Below, in pieces: positions 1 to 12,313 of a stretch of DNA of 64,000 nt (position 1 is the stretch's first letter; each line of letters starts with the position of its first letter). The notes under the pieces are model-generated. The model saw nothing but the letters and a program-made list of their open reading frames with translations. It was not told the origin of the DNA and made no database searches. Made by a program: the position numbers and the translations under genes. Origin of the DNA: Phycomyces nitens (taxonomy: Eukaryota > Mucoromycota > Mucoromycetes > Mucorales > Phycomycetaceae); contig JAHRBC010000001.1 in NCBI GenBank assembly GCA_022702545.1, forward strand, positions 1,178,001 through 1,242,000, written 5' to 3'.

Positions 1-234
1 GAATTTCCTTTAAAAGAAGTTTTTATTATAGTGAAAAGGTAAATAATTTACAAGCTAAAATAATAATAATAATAAAATAAATAAATAAAAAGATTGATTT
101 AATTTGCATCTAAAAAAGGGAACACCAGGCACCATTTGAATACGTACAACATCAATCGTTATAAAAGTAACAGGCTCTTGAGATCCTCTTTCTCTTCTCT
201 TCTTTACTTTCTCACTCGCTTTACACCGCATAAG

Positions 235-1921
235 ATGGGATTCTTTGACTCGATTACCAGCATGGTAAACTCTGGTTTCCAACAACCAGCCTCTTATGAA
301 AAAAAGAAGCTCTATCGTTTTGGACATGATCTTGGTAAGACAAGCATTTATTATAGAAGCAAATGATGGTATCTAGTAAATTTCTTTTAAAATGTTGAAT
401 ATTTCTCAATCATTCATCATTTTCTATCCATTGGTCAAACAGGCAGCGGAACCTTTGGTACCGTCAGACAGGCTACCCGTCTAGCTGACAAGAAGGAGGT
501 TGCTGTAAAGGTTATCTCCAAAAAGTTCATGAAAGGTCATTATGACATGGTCCACACTGAGATGGAGATCATGCAAGGACTTGATCATCCCAATGTCATT
601 GGCTTTTACGATTGGTTTGAATCTCGGTAAGTGGTTGTGGATCTGGCCTGTTGATGATACTTATGCATTCTATAGTGATCACTTTTACCTTGTGTTTGAG
701 CTGTAAGGCTATATTATTATTGTTGTTAGATACCAATGGTGACTGTGTCTATAACAATCATATATATATATATATTTATATGAATCTAGGGCTACTGGTG
801 GCGAATTGTTTGAACGCCTGTTTGAACGTGGAAAGTTTACTGAAAAAGATGCGGTTTTGATTGTAAAGTCGGTCGTAAAGGGTCTGGAATATATTCACGC
901 AAACAATGTTGTCCACAGAGGTATTCTTTATCCTATCTAGGGGCTCGCTAATGATCCCACAATATAGACATGAAGCCCGAGAACCTGCTGTTCAAGAGTC
1001 CAGACTCTGACGCCAACCTAACCATCTGTGACTTTGGGTAAGTTGTCTGGAGATCAAGACAAGATATTGACGTATGTAGTATTGCAACCGAAGTGGTTAG
1101 TGATCCTTCTGGAGATCAGCCTATATGTGGCTCACCCGGATATGTTGGTAAGATTGAGCGTTTTATTTTAAGAATGTAAAACATTTATATGGTTTTGGTA
1201 TATGCAGCTCCAGAGGTTATTCTTGGAAAAGGCTATTCTTCTGCAGTCGACATGTGGGCAATGGGGTAAATATTTGTGTCTGGCTGTATTTCAAGGAATT
1301 TGTCGGCTAACTCGATCGATGGGCTGAACTGAACCATGTTTAGTGTGATAACCTATGTGCTGTAAGTCTTTGTTTGAGCAATAAAAGATGGGGAAACTGA
1401 ACCATCTTATTTTTGTGGAATCTTTTTTTTAGATTGTGTGGTTACCAACCTTTCCAGGCTGAAGACCAAGTCGAGCTTTTTGATTCCATCAGCCACGCCC
1501 GGTTTGAATTTCACGAAAGATATTGGCGAAACATTTCCTTGGATGGTGAGAACCAAATTTGTATACAAGATAGATGACACAAAAGCTAATATGATTGTCA
1601 TTATAAGCCAAGGAATTCATTCGTGCTCTGCTTACATTGGACCCTAAGAAGCGTATGACGGCAACAGAGGCATTGAACCACAAGTGGATGACAGGCGTCG
1701 ATGCCACAGATATCGATATCCTCGAGACAGTCAGGGCCAACTTTAACCCTCGTAGAACTCTCAAGAAGGCTGTTCGGGCAGTCAATATGATGAACCGAAT
1801 GCGAACAAGCATCTCCACCCTCACCCCTCCCAATTCAGACATTGCAAAGACAGACGTACCAGCCACAAAACCTCATGTCATACAAGAGGAAATCATGAAG
1901 CATCAGACCGCACCAGTCTAA
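235..1921 (+). CDS. CaMK-family (CaMKI-like) serine/threonine protein kinase
   Basis: Ten exons (235-334, 443-626, 676-702, 790-920, 968-1037, 1080-1147, 1208-1265, 1344-1361, 1433-1545, 1608-1921) join in frame to about 360 residues, a normal CaMKI length. Seen: glycine loop GSGTFGTV (residues 34-41), ATP lysine in VAVK (K56), catalytic HRDMKPEN (from residue 146), DFG (169-171), and a GYVAPE segment. After the kinase fold comes a basic stretch with NPRRTLKK, in the place of the autoinhibitory/calmodulin-binding helix of CaMKI. By family it phosphorylates Ser/Thr in response to Ca2+/calmodulin, probably in the cytosol. Odd points: two micro-exons (27 and 18 nt), and the activation loop reads QPICGSPGYV, with proline where CaMKI has the threonine phosphorylated by CaMKK. 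The start is the first ATG that leads directly into the kinase N-terminus. Family call is secure; calmodulin regulation is inferred. Confidence 0.93.
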
Positions 1922-4900
1922 ACCAGACTATGGAATATTCGAGCCAAGAACATTCCATACACACTTAACCTTAATAGCCTGCAATTTGTGCTTTTTTTTA
2001 TATATATCATTATATTTATATACATATCATAAACTACCAATATACCCTTTACCAATTGAGCCCTTTTTTTTGTCAGTGTTGTATAAAAGCAAAGGGGGGA
2101 GTATCTTGGCTTGGCAAGATAGAGGGCCATTAGATTAATCAAGTGGATCGTACATGCTAATCATTTAGATCAATTCTCTCGTTAATGTGCCACTTTCACA
2201 TGACATCAATTATACCTGTGGCTTTTATTCCTGTTTGGTAAACCAAAGACGAGGTTAAGATGAGGCTACACAGATATGTGTATATTCGGTATCCAAAAAG
2301 TAAAAGATATTCTTCACGAGCAAGATTGCTTTTAAAAGAACAGGAATTAAAGGCTAATGTCCGCCCCAACAAGCCAAGAATATTCACAATATCTCTAAAG
2401 ATTCATTAATTTACATATATATACATACATACATACATATATTGGATGATCAGAATACTTTACTATCAATGTAGGCCAAGAAAAGCAATATCCACAATTG
2501 ATCGCCAATTCTTTTTTTAAGCAAATAAATGGCGTTCTAGAGTATATTTAGCAATTTTGTATGGCCTGGATATCAAAAAAGCCTATAGTTTTTCCGTTGA
2601 TAAATATACATATACTTTGTATTCAGCAGAGCCACATAAATCATCCAGGAATATTAGAATATTATTATCACGTTTCCATGGAGAAGCTTGTAAAATAGTA
2701 TTTATTTATCTTGAATGATACATGATATGATTTGATTACGGATGAGCACAAGTGTTTTAAATTGTTTTGAATTGTTTTTTTTCTTTGATTTTCAAAAAGC
2801 TTAATTTCTGAAAAGGTCAATTAAATACAATACAGACATCAAATATTATGTCAGGTAGATCCAATACCTTTGAAATCAATAAAATTATTGTCCAGGCATT
2901 TGTACTTTAATGACAAAAAGTATTGGAATACGTTTATGTATACCTGTCACCATCAGGAAGTACTTTTGTTTTCCAAAATCAAATAAAGGAGACAGTGTAT
3001 AGTTTTTGGCAGTCAAATCAACTCTTTTGTTCATGTTCTTGGTTAAAAGGTTCTTTACACAATTGAGTCCTATATCTCTCTATAGAAATTATTAATAGAT
3101 TCTCTAGTACCCAGAGACACCACACCTATGCTTGGAATGGGATCTTGAAAATATGTACGATAAAAAGATTGGAAATACATGGGGACCATCAATATAGATA
3201 TTTTTGATATTATTTATTAGCTATGGCCAGCGTACGGTCAGTAGACATTTTATCAAGATCATTGTGGGGCTACTTTGTATTTAAGTGACATTCCAAACAC
3301 TCGCTTTTAATGTTCATTTTGGATTTAATATTGTACAGATAAGCACCCCATTTTCATGACAATTGTTTCATATTTGGTTGCCTTTTCAAAAAAAATCTGG
3401 GGATTCAAGTATTCTTAGTAGTTGACTGTCGTTCATAAACCTATATATATATTACCTGTATCTCTTTTGCTGGGCACAATTGTTACCATTATACTCCCCA
3501 ACGGAGAAACTGGATATATTATCGTATGTACGGCGTAAAATACTCTATATAATTGAAAAAGGACCATCAAAGTATACATTTTCAGTACAGCACTAGTTTA
3601 ATCGTCAAGAAACTTTATTGCTTTACTCGCCTCCAAAATCATCTATAACTTTTTTATTGATGGTATAGAAATGCCCAAATCACACTATCAATAAACATTA
3701 AATTTGCATTTATGTTTCCTGGGTTTGGTGCGTATTTCAAATTACCATAAACACTTTCTTTTTACTACTGGAAGCATTGTTGTATTAGTATCATCCACTA
3801 AAAACGATTTCTTGTCGCGTATATCTGGGTAATTCGGATAATATAGTTTTTCAGTGGCTATATTAACAGCCAACAATCAACAGTATGGCAGGTTTATTGT
3901 ATTTTTGCGATAAAACCAAAAATATGTGGTAAAACCGAAAGGTCTTTTTTGATGGTTCTGCCTTGTTATAGTTTTGACCAACTCACATAATGTCGAGGTC
4001 CAGAATTTTCTTGGGAGCCTTTTTCGGTCATTCTTACATATCCAAAAGGTTTTCCGGGTCCTTTTTTCTCGGTAAACCACTGTAGAAAGCATATTTTTTT
4101 TTATATTTTGGGCCATGTTTAATGAGATCTATATACATAATACAGCCGTCATTATATATATATATAACTATTATTCATTAGTTTGAACCTGCCTATACTT
4201 TGCCTATAGCAAGCATCCCATTTTAAACTCGCAAGAACCGAATATATCAAACCCAAACATAATATATCCTGTGAAAACAAAATGATCCAATGCGTCATTT
4301 AGGGTAAACCATTCAAAAATCAAATAAAAAAAAAGGGCATATCTTGATAAATTTGAATATAAATAATTCAGAAAGAAGCGCAATAGCTTATTCTACCAAC
4401 AGCAACATCATGACAGCTCAAGATCTTTGCCCTTGTTAATAGATGGTGTGTACATGCCTTTGATATCAAATGAATAAAGGATGGATCTTTTGAACCTCCT
4501 GTACTAAAACTCAATTTAATCCCAAAGATGTTCTCAGAAGTGAAGGCCCTGTGAAGCCTTCTCATATTAGATAATGCCTATTCTAGATGTTTTAATTTGG
4601 ATTATAGATATTCATAGGGAATTCTATCAGTAGAAGCCATATGTTTTTTTTTTCTTGATTAAATTAATATACAAAAATATATAATCTAGGTGTAGTATAG
4701 TCACCACAACTGAATAAACACAAGCTCCACAACCGATCTCTGGTTAATCTAATGACCCAAGTCAACATCTCAATAGTTACACACCAGAAACATGTACACT
4801 TTACATCACTGCAGTTACTACCGAGCATTACACAATAGAGATCAAAGTAAAAGGGAATTGGGATAATAACTATATAAACCACCGTAACATTTGTTCTTTA

Positions 4901-5714
4901 ATAGATAACACTCACAGTATCTATAATTTGATAATCCTAAATTGCCACACTAGGAATTGCTCTTGGGAATACCAAGCTATTCCAAGTACATAGGATTACA
5001 TAAATCCAGATTATTTTTATGAAACTTTGGTAAAGAACTACCTTGCCCTTGTGGTTTCATTTCTGACTTTATCAAAAGATCGTCAGATAATATTGAAACA
5101 GATATATATATATTAAACATTGGGTACCATTGCCAATAACAAATTATGGGGTTTGGCTGGATATCTGATTGGTGAAAAAACATGGTATTATAGAAATGTC
5201 TGCTGTTATGAGATAATGACAATAAAAAAAAAGATGGTTATATATATATGTAGTGTAGGAATACTCGATAGATTAATAGCCCGTTGTCTATAAATCTTCA
5301 TGGTATTAATAAATATATAATTAAATTATTAAATAAATAAATGATAATTTAGAAAGAACCCTGCATATTTATATTGAATAGAAAACCATCTCTTGGTGAT
5401 TAATCACCCAACTAGATTCTTTACCTGTGCATAATGATGCATGCCATTAGAATATTAGCCTATTTTTCTAATCTAGCTAGCGATATTGTTACAGTGATTT
5501 ATAAATATCGATTGTATATAAAGATCTTTGACACCCCTTGGAAAATGCATACTCACATCCCCTACACAGCAACAAAATACCTACCAAATAACTCAATTAG
5601 CAACCTTAAAGTGTGTGACTTGATATTGGGTCCAATATATTGCCATATACCCAAGGAGTAAAAAAAAAAAGACCAATATTTGTCAAGTTTACCATCTTAC
5701 GCCTTTCTCAACTA
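1922..5714. other. AT-rich intergenic region, no gene recognised
   Basis: About 3.8 kb with many in-frame stops on both strands. Short ORFs of 60-80 codons have no recognisable motif and no convincing splice partners. It holds an (ATAC)n run near 2420-2440, several (TA)n tracts, and at 4077-4082 a CCACTG followed by TA that resembles one end of a mariner-type element (discussed under findings). No RNA gene was recognised. Confidence 0.6.
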
Positions 5715-7574
5715 ATGTTTCCATCCGATTTGCCAGTCGAAATTCTCACAAAGGCTGCCAGCTTTGTGTCGAAATATGATCTTCTTCAATGCACATACGT
5801 TTGTCGAGCATGGAAGGAGCCCTTCCAGGATATGTTTATGCAAGAACTTGTTTTGTCCGGTACAAGAACTATCAATAATGCAGTCAATCCATCTACAAAC
5901 ATATACAGCCAGTATCAGAGATACGGTCATCTTGTCCGTAGCTTGACTCTGAAGCCAAAGCGTCTAACGACAAATGATAAGCTCTTGATATTTCAACAGC
6001 ACTTTCCAAACATCAGATACCTCTGTATCTCTGAACTCGAGTTAGACGACAGTCTACGAGCAAACTCGCTTGATTGGGGTTCCTGGGAAACCATATCAGA
6101 GCTCGATATAACCATTCGCCTTTATGGAAACGCAGATCCACAGAATGAGTCGCTCGACACATTGAAATCATTTCGTTGCCTTCAAAGATTGTCATTTCTT
6201 TCGTGTATCGAAATAAACTCTTATGGAATAGACATCTTTGACTATGGAAAGGTTGGATTTGGATTTGATAATCTTGAGACTCTTCATACACATCTTCCTC
6301 AACTCGAATACCTAAAGCTGGAGACCGGATTTGGGGTGCTTTCAAAGAAGGACCTGATGGACATCCAAAACACAATACCAGCCCAACAAATGAAGACATT
6401 GATCATCACAAGCGGGAACCTCATCGTTCCATGGCTATGCTACTTTGCCAAAAAGTACCCTAATCTCAAGGTGCTTGAACTACAGAGCGGAAAGGCGCCA
6501 CGTACCTTGTTTGACCCAAAGGATCCGTACACAGAAATGGCGATATCACATTTCCAAAGATCCCCTTATGCATTCAACCACTTGAACAAAGTCATGATTA
6601 AGGAGTATGATGTCCAAGAAAGAATCTTTCCCATCTTTTGGATACTCCTCAGTCCATACAACACAACCATCCGCTCAGTATCATACATTACCAGATACAC
6701 AAAAGACAACTGGGATCACTTTAAGAACATTCTCAAGATACCTGCCAATATACGATCCACAACCCTCCAAGAACTGTTCATCCAAGCAAGAACCAATGAT
6801 GCCATTGCAGCCCCAATTACAGGAGTAGTTGAATTGTGCCCTAGTCTGGTTTACTTGAATCTTGAATGTGAGAGGGAAAAGGTTGAGCTGGATGTTATTT
6901 TGGATCAATGTCCTGGGATAAAGAAACTACGGATCCATGGTGGCCAGCTAATAACCAGCAAAAATGCAAGCTTGGATGCACCAGTACATGGACTCCAACG
7001 CATAGATATGCTTGCATTAAAGGTGGACTGTACCGTATTTACATACCTCTCATCTCGGTGCAGAGGCTTATCACATATGAATCTACAGTACATGCGCATA
7101 TATGGATTCTCCCAGGAAACTCGAGAGCTCTGTATTTCAATGCCATATACCAAACTCTCTGAACTCATGCTCTATGCCGTGAGTCTTCATTTGTCAGACG
7201 AACATCCAAGGTCGGATACAGATATCAAATTCATCTTGACTCCACGACCAAATGAGTCCAATACTACACCACGTCTTGTTTCTTCATACATCTGGCGATA
7301 CATGTTCTGGGTCAGCTGTGCATACACATACCGAAAGACTGATATGCGTGAAATGGACAATGAAGAAGTCGAATACGCCTCACGGTACTTTGAGCAAGCT
7401 AAATCTAGGGAAAGTCTAGTGGATCAAGTGGACAGAAATATGGCTATTAAAGCGTACTCGGAGGTTTATGAATGGGAAAAGGATCTTCCAAATGGATATG
7501 CGATCTTTGAATGTGCATATGTAGGGACAGTATGCTATAGACCTGCAACAATAGAGCGAAAAAATGTGATTTAG
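5715..7574 (+). CDS. F-box protein with leucine-rich C-terminal region
   Basis: A single uninterrupted exon of 619 residues. The ATG at 5715 is preferred over in-frame upstream codons because the F-box starts directly after it: LPVEILTKAASF, then DLLQCTYVCRAWKEPF, the classic F-box signature (about residues 4-45). The rest is leucine/isoleucine-rich with irregular LxxLxL spacing, consistent with degenerate leucine-rich repeats. By family the F-box binds Skp1 and the repeats select substrates for an SCF ubiquitin ligase. The target cannot be told from sequence. F-box/LRR genes of this intron-poor kind are commonly expanded in early-diverging fungi, which is general knowledge and not seen here. 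Flanks are AT-rich. Confidence 0.85.
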   Translation: MFPSDLPVEILTKAASFVSKYDLLQCTYVCRAWKEPFQDMFMQELVLSGTRTINNAVNPSTNIYSQYQRYGHLVRSLTLKPKRLTTNDKLLIFQQHFPNIRYLCISELELDDSLRANSLDWGSWETISELDITIRLYGNADPQNESLDTLKSFRCLQRLSFLSCIEINSYGIDIFDYGKVGFGFDNLETLHTHLPQLEYLKLETGFGVLSKKDLMDIQNTIPAQQMKTLIITSGNLIVPWLCYFAKKYPNLKVLELQSGKAPRTLFDPKDPYTEMAISHFQRSPYAFNHLNKVMIKEYDVQERIFPIFWILLSPYNTTIRSVSYITRYTKDNWDHFKNILKIPANIRSTTLQELFIQARTNDAIAAPITGVVELCPSLVYLNLECEREKVELDVILDQCPGIKKLRIHGGQLITSKNASLDAPVHGLQRIDMLALKVDCTVFTYLSSRCRGLSHMNLQYMRIYGFSQETRELCISMPYTKLSELMLYAVSLHLSDEHPRSDTDIKFILTPRPNESNTTPRLVSSYIWRYMFWVSCAYTYRKTDMREMDNEEVEYASRYFEQAKSRESLVDQVDRNMAIKAYSEVYEWEKDLPNGYAIFECAYVGTVCYRPATIERKNVI

Positions 7575-7988
7575 CAGCATGAATTCAAGCAATTGGATAT
7601 ATTTCTTAAATACTTTATTATTATTATTATTATCAACTACCTATCTACCTTATAAAGATGTGGTGGATTAAACTCAGGAAAAGTAAATAAGCAACACTTG
7701 AAGAGCCATTGAGAACATTAGTATGTGGGTTCTTTAATGTCTATCGGGAACAATAACATGAATATTATTATTATTATTATTCCCCCTGAATAGATAGATA
7801 ATGTAGTTTATGGATAAAATCTAAAAGAATATATACATATTACTTTAAAAATGACAATCCAAACACGTCCATATAAATATTCGAGTTAATATTATGGATA
7901 CTAAAAAAAGAAAGGTGCTTGCCCCCTTGGACTACCAATACATTCGAATTGGCTGTAATATATCTCGGTAGTTGGAATAACAAAAAAT

Positions 7989-8450
7989 ATGAAATTTGAT
8001 CCATTGGCTTTGGAGTTGTATTTTGATGTCTTTATTCAATCAAATAAAATAAACCAATTGATAATAATCCCGGGAATTGTCCAGGGAAATCGGTTGCTAT
8101 TGAATCTTTTGTTTCAACTAGCATCTTCTATAAACCAAAAAGACCAAATGTGGATTCATGTGTTTCTAGATAACATTATAGTCATACACAGATAAACTAT
8201 TTGGGCCTGGTTTATAAGCCTCGTTATTACTACTACTACTTGAAAGTAGAAAATAAAAACAAGATTGCTTATTTTTGCAGTGATTATGGATATTAAGTTT
8301 ACTCATTTTTAATCATTATGACATAAAAAGAAGGTTCGTGCACCCTTGAATCAGATCTCTTCTATAGGCTTCCTTTAGGTAATATTACTAATAGCTTTTA
8401 TTTTCTGTGATCCGTTTCCCTGGTACCAATATGTCCTTTAGTAGCCATTA
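7989..8450 (+). pseudogene. Possible degraded LINE reverse-transcriptase fragment
   Basis: A 68-codon ORF (7989-8195) contains GIVQGNRLLLNLLFQLA, resembling the G-x-x-QG-x-x-L-S-x-L-L-F-x-L-A block of non-LTR reverse transcriptases, preceded at the right distance by an asparagine, and followed by FLDNIIV where the catalytic YADD-type box might lie. The catalytic aspartates are not intact. Further down (about 8329) a segment could encode a KxxDRVHP-like motif, but out of order and with stops. If real, it is a short, decayed relic of an L1-like element. Chance similarity is a serious alternative. Confidence 0.28.
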
Positions 8451-8570
8451 GTCTCAAAAGTGTCGATTGATAAAAAGTTGGCTGTGTGTGCCTTATTTCA
8501 GGCCATTTCAAAGGAAACACCAAAAGAGAGAAAAAAAGACCGAATCTTGGGACGATTGGCTGAGCTTCTC

Positions 8571-8578
8571 TATAAATA
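8571..8578 (+). promoter_or_regulatory. TATA box of the GNAT gene
   Basis: TATAAATA lies 85 bp upstream of the ATG at 8656, in a suitable place for a core promoter. Seen in sequence; function inferred. Confidence 0.55.
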
Positions 8579-8655
8579 CAGCCAGCATCTCACTTGGCTG
8601 TTGATTTTTAATTTTTATTTTAATTTATTATTCTTTATTTTCATACTTCATTGCA

Positions 8656-9182
8656 ATGTCAATCTACAGTGATCTCGAGATTAAGCAAGCCATAACACCT
8701 GAAGACAAGCAAAAGTGCATTGACGTTAGAATTCGCGTATTTGTCGATGAGCAAAAATACCCCCTGGAAACAGAAACCAATGAGTATGGAATACTTAACC
8801 AATTGCCCTAGTGTTAACCATTATCTCTAGTCAATACGACGCCACCTGCGACCATTTCCTTGCAACCTGCCTGACCATCAAAGACAATAAGACCGTCCGT
8901 GTGCCTGTAGGGACTGTCAGATACATTGCATATGGGGAATCTATTGCTAAATTGGGTCGCCTGGCTGTCCTGTCAGATGCCCGTGGAATGAAGATTGGCT
9001 TTAAGCTAGTCCAGCATTTTGTGGAGGTTGCTCGTGCCAAAGGTGAACGTGGAATCGTATTACATTCTCAGGCAGACAAGCGTGGATTCTATGAAAAGGC
9101 TGGCTTCACAGTGGATGCCTGCGATGAGGCTGGTTTTTATGAAGACGGAACTCCTCATATTAGAATGTGGTGTCACTTTTAA
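8656..9182 (+). CDS. GNAT-family N-acetyltransferase
   Basis: Two exons (8656-8783 and 8831-9182) separated by a 47-bp GT-AG intron give 159 residues, a usual size for a stand-alone GNAT domain. Seen: an N-terminal helix with RIRVFVDEQKYP, typical of ElaA/YjcF-type GNATs; a beta strand with VPVGTVR; the acetyl-CoA loop in LAVLSDARGMKIG; and the late FYEKAGF motif. The reaction is transfer of an acetyl group from acetyl-CoA to an amine, substrate unknown. No targeting signal is evident, so cytosolic location is assumed. A TATA box lies 85 bp upstream. The start codon is the only ATG giving the conserved N-terminus. Confidence 0.88.
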
Positions 9183-9594
9183 GCATCGTTTATTAACCAC
9201 ATGTAGTTTTAATGCCATTTATTTACTGTAAATTCATCTAGACATAATTCACGCCTTTTTATATATTTAATATTTATATACATGTATAAAATAAAATGAT
9301 ACATTAAATTCGACAAAGCAGAGGCCCAGGAATGATCACAGCCAGAGTTGTATTTCTGGGATTATCTAAAAGGTCTTGTAGTGCACAGAATAAATAGACA
9401 TCAATAGACAAACCCAAATAAAGATCCTCAGAAAACGTGTATTGGCCACAGATAAAATCATCAGCATCATTATATTTAATTTACCTTAATGCTAAGCATA
9501 CCAAAAAAAGAAATTGCTTTATTATTAAATTCAAGTGTATATATATATATTATCTTTTTCTATTATTAGTCTTTCTTTACAACATTCTTCTTTA
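9183..9594. other. Short intergenic region
   Basis: About 410 bp of AT-rich sequence between the acetyltransferase stop and the next gene. It contains (TA)n runs and no recognisable gene or RNA. Confidence 0.6.
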
Positions 9595-11270
9595 ATGTCT
9601 ACACTAATCCATTCGATTCATAACAATGCAAGTCAATACCGGAAACTCACTCATGAGCTATCCCGCGAAACGGAATCACGAAACGAAATGAAGGCTATTT
9701 GCGATGAGCAGACCCTTCTCAAACAGCGAATCCAAGCAAAACAAGCAGATCTCCGGACACTAGAAGCCCAATCGTAAATATTAAATGTCTTGAGAGAACA
9801 AATGCTAATGTGTTTAAAACTAGCAAAAAAGAATTCGACGAGGTCCGTAAAGCAAGACACTTGAGTCTTCGTTCTGCTGCTGCTGCACTAAAGGGCAAAA
9901 AGAAGGAATTGATTGCAAAGGAAGAAGCCAGATACCAACAGGCCTTTGAGAATGAACAGAGGTGTAGGTCAGAATACGAAGAGCTGTGTGGAGCCCTCTC
10001 ACGGGTTGAAACGCGGGTGAGCTGAGCACAAGGACTAAGCTTGTGACTAAAGGGTATTAATGATATATACTCTCCAAGGCCGAGGGAGCACAGAGACAGC
10101 TGGATCAAATTGATAGAGATCGAAACCTTTTGAACAGGATGTTTGACCAGGTGTTCTCGACCAACGATCCTGCTTATCCACTAGAGACACAGCTAAAGGC
10201 AGAAGTACAGAATTACATTGAACAACGTAGGCTGGTAAGCGCCTTACAAATCCTCGGACAACAGCTCATAAAGTGGTAGGCTCAAAGGGACTGTGGAAGA
10301 TTCAGAGATGCGGATCACAATCTAGGACAAGCCCTTCGAGAGACAGTGAGGGTATCTGCCCTGTTGGATGCCTGTTTGACCTATATTCCATTTGATATCT
10401 TTGGTGGGACGACTGTAGATGTTCAACAGGTCATTTATGTAGAAGGTATACACATTAAGCATCTTTGTCATCTGTACTTACACACCATTAGCCGCAAGAA
10501 AACATGTCTATGAGGCACAGAGAAGAATTAATATTGCCTGCAGTGTCCTTCCAGAGATCCCCAATCCTGCTTTGCTTGATGTTGTTAGCAACAATAGGTT
10601 CTTGTCAATGCAGTTCAATTCGACTTTTATTGACACCACCTGGCAAGGTAAGCCTATTAATACAGTACAACATTTCACATTGTCCACTTAAACTTGCCAT
10701 AAAAAAATAGCTGCTACACACGAGATGCTTTACCGAATTACTCTCGTTCAGCGCAATATAGAGAATTCAATGACATGGACTAGACAATATATGCAATATG
10801 CAGAAGGAGCAGTTTCAAAACTCAACCAGGCCATTGAAAATGCACAAAGGGCTCTAGAAAAGGAACGTAGGAGGATATTTGAGCGTGTTTTGGCAGGCAG
10901 ACCACCAGCCGATGCTGCAGGCGCATCATCTTCTACTTCTCACGATGATGACTCTTTAATGTATTCGCCCACGTACGATGCTCCTCCTCCTGTGTATGAA
11001 GCACCCCCTGCCAGTCAATTACCACCAAATGGAAACAGCGAAACCCTAATGCCTTCTTTACCCACAAACGCATCGTTCCCTCTGAACAATACACCTCCAA
11101 TGGAAAACATTAGCATTGCACCGCCAATTCAACTGTCTCCTTCTCAAGCTCCTACTCAACCACCAAGACCAATCACCCCAGTCACATCAGGGCAGCCGCT
11201 TTCCAGTTACCCACCACCACAATACGTATCTCAAAACGCGCACAATCCTTTCCAACAGACTCATGCATGA
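9595..11270 (+). CDS. Coiled-coil protein with proline-rich C-terminus, function unknown
   Basis: Six exons (9595-9773, 9824-10016, 10079-10234, 10280-10445, 10492-10647, 10711-11270) join without frame conflict to about 469 residues. I do not recognise the family. The N-terminal two-thirds is charged and helical with heptad-like stretches (for example TLLKQRIQAKQADLRTLEAQ and the Lys/Glu-rich run after it), suggesting coiled coils. A central part contains TYIPFDIFGG, followed by another long helix with ENAQRALEKERRRIFE. From about residue 370 the chain is low-complexity, rich in Pro, Ser, Thr and Ala, with PPPVYEAPP-type motifs that could recruit WW or SH3 domains. No transmembrane segment or signal peptide. 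A scaffold role is only a guess. Exon boundaries are supported by frame and by GT-AG borders. Confidence 0.75.
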
Positions 11271-11528
11271 ATATATATATATATAGTTGCTAAAATAAAG
11301 AAAAGAGCTTTGGAATGTCGACAAGTATACTAACAATATTTATATTTTTTAATTGTTTTTTATTTATTTCGGTAAGGATTGCTTGTACAAGCAAACAACT
11401 GGGTTCTTGACCTTTTTTTTTTACATTTTTTTTACATTGTGAGAACATTGTATTGTATACAAAAAAGAAAGAGACTCAGGCTAATTGAAGAGCCTCTTTT
11501 CTCTCTTTGAAGATTGGAGTCTGGTTAT

Positions 11529-12313
11529 TTACTTGGAGACTATTGAAACAAGAGTTAGATATTGATTATTATTATTTTTTGGCTCCAGAGAAGCAACTTA
11601 CCACCAATGACACCACAGGCCCAACGATCACCAGCGTTACCAGTGGCCTTGGAGAGCTCATGGCCACCCTTGCCAAGATCATCCTCGGCAGCGTGGACAA
11701 CAATGGTACGGCTGGTAGAAAGATATTGGGTCAGTAAGAGCACAAAAGACGTGCTTGATAAGCTTACCCAATGATAGAGTGGGGACCAATAAGCTTGATG
11801 TGCTTGTCGGTGATCTTGAGGGTAGCCAAACCATCCTTTCCAGCGTGGATGTTACCGAGATCACCAACGTGACGCTCCTCATCTTCGGGGGCACCGTGGG
11901 TCTTGCCGTAGGGGTTGAAGTGAGCACCAGCAGAAGTGCATCCTACACAGCCAAAAATAAGTCAAAAAAATCCATGTACCATCCGGCCAACAGTTACTCC
12001 GAGCCCGCCCCCCTTTTTTTATTATTACAAATTTCCCCTGCACATCAAGAGATTGATTGCATCACGCGTCAACCATCTCCCACTGCCTCCGATATCCCAA
12101 GGCTATCGTGGCATACAAAGTACTGTTGGATCAAGAAAAAGACATACCGTTGGTGTTGTCACCAAACTCGTGGACGTGGATACCGTGCTTGCCCTCGGTC
12201 AAGCCAGAGACAGAGGCCTCGACGGTGGTGGGGCCGTTCTCGGACTCCTGGGTAAAGGTAACGGTGCCCTGGACGGGGGAATCACCACGAATGACAGCAA
12301 CAGCCTTGACCAT
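11529..12313 (-). CDS. SOD1: Cu/Zn superoxide dismutase
   Basis: Four exons on the minus strand (12313-12148, 11942-11768, 11711-11602, 11539-11529) give 153 residues, the standard Sod1 length. Seen: metal-site motif [10 protein letters not shown], then [12 protein letters not shown], the zinc-loop region [11 protein letters not shown], the disulfide cysteine in GCTSAG, and the late copper ligand and loop in [17 protein letters not shown], followed by [13 protein letters not shown]. The enzyme converts superoxide to oxygen and hydrogen peroxide, mainly in the cytosol and mitochondrial intermembrane space. The last exon is only 11 nt and supplies VSK and the stop; it was placed by frame and by the TCAATAG acceptor. 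It is transcribed convergently with the coiled-coil gene, 258 bp apart. A TATA-like stretch lies near 12396. Confidence 0.97.
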
